From Nageia nagi (taxonomy: Eukaryota > Pinophyta), in contig JBITNC010000001.1 in the NCBI GenBank assembly GCA_050084985.1, positions 95,728,001-95,792,000 on the forward strand: a DNA stretch of 64,000 nt. Reading direction: 5' to 3'. Position 1 is the first letter of the stretch, and the number at the start of each line of letters is the position of its first letter. The notes beneath the pieces were generated by a model that made no database searches, was not told the origin of the DNA, and worked only from the letters and a program-made list of their open reading frames with translations. Both the position numbers and the translations under genes were made by a program. This document shows, piece after piece, positions 60,380 through 64,000 of this stretch.

Positions 60380-61114
60380 TTAATGTTTGAACTTCCTGAA
60401 GGTAGATGAGGATTTGTTATCTTTGAATTTATAATGTTTGAACTTCTTGAAAGGAGTTTTGGTTGCTCCTAGAGCAATGTTATTGTCCTTTGGAGAAAAG
60501 TTCAACATTTTCTTATCCAAAGTTTCCTCATGCTTCAGAAGGAGTCTAGAAAGGTTATCAAGAGAGATGACATCTTCTTCATCATCGAGCCTAGTTTCCA
60601 TAACTGTGACAAAATTATTGAACTTTGTAGAAAGGCTTTGAAGAATGATGAAGACCATGAACTCATCATTGATCCAATTGCACCCACAGCCAACTAGTTG
60701 TGTCCTGAGGTCAATGATTTTGTTCAAGTAAATAGAGGCACTTTCATCTTCACTTTGACGATATTGCAACAACTTTTGTAAAATAGTGAACCTCCTTGAA
60801 AATTTTAACCCAAGGTAAATTTTTTTCAGCCTATCCCAAGCTTCCTTTGTTGATGTTGAAGAAGAGATCATGAGAAGTACGTCATCTAAAACTACACGAT
60901 AAATCATTGAAGTTGATAACTCATTCTTTGAGTTGTAGATTTCAAGAGCCTTCTCATCTATAGGAGCGACCATGTCTTCATTAACTGTTTGCCATAGCTT
61001 CCTTGCTTGTAACTTAGCTTTCATACAAGGTTCCCATATGCCAAAGTTGGAACCATCGAGTATATGCTTGGGTATGAAGGTTTCAACCATTGCTACATAA
61101 AAGTAAATATGCAA
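60380..61114 (-). pseudogene. Copia 2 gag (UBN2-type) without a zinc knuckle
   Basis: The likely start is the M at 61090 (MVETFIPKHILDGSNFGIWE), not the upstream M at 61114. The open frame includes CMKAKLQARKLWQTV, TSTKEAWDRLKKIYLGLKFS, RRFTILQKLLQYRQSEDESA and NKIIDLRTQLVGCGC. It ends with a lysine- and phenylalanine-rich tail carrying a repeated FKKFKH/FRKFKH. The CCHC knuckle that should follow is not present, and KKKNKHAATV resumes in another frame. A small deletion is likely. Gag would assemble the particle. Confidence 0.85.
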
Positions 61115-61860
61115 TAAGAATGAAAATTTTACAATTTACCATCTATACAAATAAAACATTGATAAGTAAACATGTCCCACATGTGCAAACTTATAAACCA
61201 AGATCCATAGAAGGATAAAGTTGAGGTTGTTTTTGTGTATAGAATTAGGCCTTCACCTGGATTCCTGCAAGGTGGAGCCTAGGTACTACCAATCCTCAAC
61301 CAATTCACCTTGGTCAGTAATATACTCTCTCAAGGAGAAGTACCAACTATTTTCCAAGGATCTGACGTATCTTGGACCGACCATTTTAATTATCTTGTTT
61401 AAGATTTTCAATTTTCCTCCTAGGTTATCAAGATAATCCTTGAATGGACATGCGGACATGTGGTATCACTACACACATGCCTATCCACCTAATAGAGTTA
61501 TGTCCAATCCAACAGAGGTCTTAGGGGCAATTAAGATGGATTTACCACCACTTGGTTCTTTGGACTAAAAAGGCTCCAGTCTGCCCTGTCCTCACCTCGT
61601 GGCTCCCGAAATAAGTCATGTTGTGGAAAAGTACGTGCGGATGTGTTCATTTTAGGGGTTACTTTCAATATTTTGCATTTTGCAAGTATAAAGCAATTGT
61701 GCAAAAATATAAAGTAAAGTAAAAATACATCATCCACAAGAACTTGAAACCTTAAGAGTCCAATGGGTTTTGTACTAACCCCTAAAGGACATTTTACATT
61801 TTGCATACTTTGCTCAAGTTCATAAATTCATTCAAACACTTTAATGAATTTTTTTTTTTA
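61115..61860. other. Leader or flank upstream of copia 2 gag, no gene recognised
   Basis: GC is somewhat higher than in the AT-rich flanks. The minus-strand frame 61531-61806 (91 codons, ending REPRGEDRADWSLFSPKNQV) has no recognised family. No LTR end or primer-binding site was found. Confidence 0.45.
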
Positions 61861-62640
61861 AAAAAAAGGCTAAGTCCTACTTAGCATTAATCCATAACTT
61901 AAACATGCATTATTCTATGACTTAAAAATTAAGTAATAAACATGCATCATGCATTATTTAACTTAAACTTTTAAGTACTAAGCATGCTTTATTTCTACAC
62001 AAGATTAAGAGGCATGGATTACAAATTTAGCATGCAAGATCTAGATAAAGATTTAAGTAAAATTATACAAATTCCCCTCTTTTCACTTAAAGTTTTATCC
62101 CTAAAAACTTGTATGCTAAAAATTGTCTTTTAAGTATGCATTTATATTTTAAGTAAAAAAATTCCCTTGTTTACTTAAAAAATAGCATACTTAACTTAAA
62201 TATTTATCCTTCAAAGATAGCATACTTAGATTACCTTAGCAAATTTTTACTAAAAAATATTTTACCTAAGTAAATTACCATACTTAGAAAAAAAATGCTA
62301 AGAAATTGACATTCTAGAAATTGCATGTGCACCTTAGTAAATGCAATATTAAAAATTATTCTAAGCACCTTTTTAAAAAGGTAAGCAAAGTTTAAAAAAA
62401 TATTCACTACTTTTCAAGTCTGTAAGAATTAAATGGAAAAAGAGGAGACCCATACCCCTACTACATGCATATTTAATGCTACTTTTACCTCAAGCACTCC
62501 AAGTCAAAAAAAATAAATGCACATAGGTAAAATAGTGATGGCTACCCTTCCCTTACCAAGAAGGAGTATACATTGCCTCTGGAAGTGTATTTAAAGAAGG
62601 TAAAAAGTAGTCAACAAAAAATTAAATGCTCAAAGAAAAA
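61861..62640. repeat. AT-rich stretch with frequent CTTAA/TTAAG and ATGCAT words
   Basis: ACTTAA, TTAAGTA and CATGCAT recur at irregular spacing, sometimes as near-palindromes (for example around 61920-62000). There is no fixed unit length, so it is better called low complexity than a tandem repeat. Confidence 0.45.
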
Positions 62641-62666
62641 AAAGAAGAGGGTTGCTTAGGAGAACA

Positions 62667-63008
62667 CTAGACGGTGAGGTCAATCTTTTGGAGGAGAAGG
62701 TCATGCATGTCTTTGATTGGAAGCTGCTTACAGATCCACTTCATTGGTGGAGAGTGCAATGGTGTGTTGAAGAGTATCATTTCCACCATATTCAAGGCCC
62801 TATGTGAAAGCATGGGGATCGTGGGGAAATTCGTTCTTATTACATTTACTCGGAGGTGCGCTCTAAGCTCCATGAAAAGATCGTGCATATGGCCCAAATC
62901 AGTAGCATTGCCATGGGAGTAAAGCAAAGTGAAATGAGCATAAGGATGGTGCCAATATGTGGCTGCTATTTTATTCCCAGCCTTGGTATCCAACAATAGA
63001 CCTTCCAT
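62667..63008 (-). pseudogene. ABHD17-like alpha/beta hydrolase, N-terminal fragment
   Basis: On the minus strand, GNKIAATYWHHPYAHFTLLY then SHGNATDLGHMHDLFMELRA and HLRVNV matches the strand-turn region of plant ABHD17-type serine hydrolases, with their LYSHGNAADLGQM block (positions about 62838-62985). The conservation stops abruptly at RVNV, just where a GTAATAAG could be a splice donor, and the remaining codons are unrelated. The catalytic GxSxG, D and H lie outside the fragment. The frame is open for 113 codons but starts within the domain. It is either exon 1 remains of a gene or a captured exon. Function is unlikely. Confidence 0.75.
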
Positions 63009-63197
63009 GTTGTTGTCCTACGGACTCCTAGTCATGAAAAAAACTTTCTGCCATCCTTATGGCAAGGGAGGAGGGAGTAGGCGTAGCCGACGTGTGCAAG
63101 GATGAGGATGTGCAGAGGTGAGGGCCGGACTGTGAGTGAAGGTGACTGTGGGTAGCCATGGGGGTCTGTTGAGAGTGAGGGTGACATAACACGATAG

Positions 63198-63515
63198 TCA
63201 TGGGGTCAGGTGAGGGAGAGGCGATAGACTACGGGTTGCATGGAGAGGGATGCAAAGCTCATGACAACAGAATCTGTACAGCCTAGTCACGATGCTAGAG
63301 GAGGAGAGGAGGTGCTCAACCAAACCAAGATTTTTTAACATCTTCTCCATGGGAAGAATGGCACAAGCCATAGCAAAGGCACGTAGGAAAAAAAGAATGA
63401 GGAGGAGGCAAAGTAGAGATTTCCAAATGGCATCGCTCGCTTCTGCAAACAGATCCCCTGCAGGAAACTGCTTCTTATCGTTCATGTGGTCGTGCATGCG
63501 AGATGAAATGGGCAC
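63198..63515 (-). CDS. Unidentified open frame with a hydrophobic segment
   Basis: 105 codons with a strongly hydrophobic run (SLLCLLLILFFLRAFAMACA) and otherwise mixed sequence. It lies upstream of the hydrolase fragment on the same strand, in a GC-richer patch (about 63050-63560), so it may be a 5' exon or leader of that gene copy. No domain is recognised. The opposite strand is also open (63292-63609), which weakens the case. Confidence 0.25.
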   Translation of the reverse strand: MPISSRMHDHMNDKKQFPAGDLFAEASDAIWKSLLCLLLILFFLRAFAMACAILPMEKMLKNLGLVEHLLSSSSIVTRLYRFCCHELCIPLHATRSLSPLPHLTP

Positions 63516-63619
63516 CCTTCATTTTGCAATTTCTGCCATTGCGAGGAGGGGGGGCTGCAATATCATTCGTAATCCCTTTCAACGTGGCTATTTTATGCAT
63601 ATCCATTGACCATTACAAT

Positions 63620-64000
63620 CCATAAGACTACATTTCAGCTAGGCATTTTTGTCCTCCACATTAAAAATGTTTATTAAACTTTGCAAAAAATATTCCACCC
63701 CTTTCTTTTTTTTTCTTTTTTTTTAATATGTATAAAAAAAATTGCTCTCAACAATGAAAAAAATTTCAAACTTTGAATAAAAGTATAAATTGAGAGCTGC
63801 CTCTTTAATTCAACAATAAATGGCATAAAGAAATATTGCAATTTTTATATACTAATCTCAAAACATCATGCTCACTAGAGGTTAGTATAATTAAAATCAT
63901 TATATTTCTATTTTTTAGCCCTTTTTTTTTTGCAAAATTAACTAACACAAAACTCAAGATATGTTAGTATCATTAGTGACATAAGCCAAAAATTAAGGAG
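63620..64000. other. AT-rich end of window, no gene recognised
   Basis: Poly-T and poly-A runs and no supported frame. Confidence 0.5.

Larger units (their letters stand above)
55942..61114 (-). mobile_element. Ty1/copia retrotransposon 2, without 5' LTR in the window
   Basis: Minus-strand order is gag (61090-60380), protease, integrase, reverse transcriptase, RNase H (57332), a tandem-repeat-bearing 3' untranslated part, polypurine tract, 3' LTR. No matching LTR or tRNA-iMet primer site is visible to the right of gag up to the window edge. The element is therefore either truncated at 5' or has a leader longer than 2.9 kb. Coding parts are better kept than in the other elements. Confidence 0.85.

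Overview
This is nuclear DNA from a land plant. The evidence is one intron-rich plant-type gene, pentatricopeptide (PPR) gene fragments, and LTR retrotransposons primed by initiator tRNA-Met or by another tRNA. Very AT-rich sequence, heavy nesting of old decayed elements and L1-type LINE remnants suggest a large, repeat-rich genome. A gymnosperm is my guess, but nothing in the window proves it.

Layout. 1-8.3 kb is AT-rich DNA with degenerate repeats, a PPR pseudogene and a tRNA-like relic. 8325-21663 is one old minus-strand LTR element with no visible pol. Its left LTR is split by a later Ty3/gypsy element (8587-14665, perfect 5-bp target duplication) and its right LTR by a ~664-bp insertion that carries an unknown decayed reading frame. 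Its interior holds a ~290-codon decayed frame of unrecognised function. 21.7-23.0 kb holds a decayed LINE ORF1-like gene. 24.9-27.8 kb is the only gene that looks intact: an eight-exon HAD-family (pyrimidine 5'-nucleotidase/SDT1-like) phosphatase gene, with a broken piece of a paralogue just downstream. 29.8-32.9 kb has two direct copies of a ~1.2-kb repeat with tRNA-like boxes. 33.9-34.3 kb is another PPR fragment. 35.7-39.5 kb is a badly decayed L1-type LINE. 40556-43403 is a GC-rich, comparatively young LTR element with only a broken gag. 44983-55914 is a second copy of the same gypsy family as at 8.6 kb, split by a plus-strand Ty1/copia element (49108-53856). 55.9-61.1 kb is a minus-strand Ty1/copia element with its 3' LTR and a nearly continuous pol frame but no 5' LTR in the window. 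At 62.7-63.0 kb, on the same strand, is a fragment of an ABHD17-like alpha/beta hydrolase gene.

Target duplications and nesting give a relative order of events: the long pol-less element came before gypsy 1, and gypsy 2 came before the inserted copia. The gag-only element is probably among the latest arrivals, because its two LTRs are nearly identical. Many premature stops in the decayed frames are CAG, CAA or CGA codons turned into stops by C-to-T change, as expected from deamination of methylated, silenced DNA. Apart from the HAD gene, I see no gene that is clearly functional.
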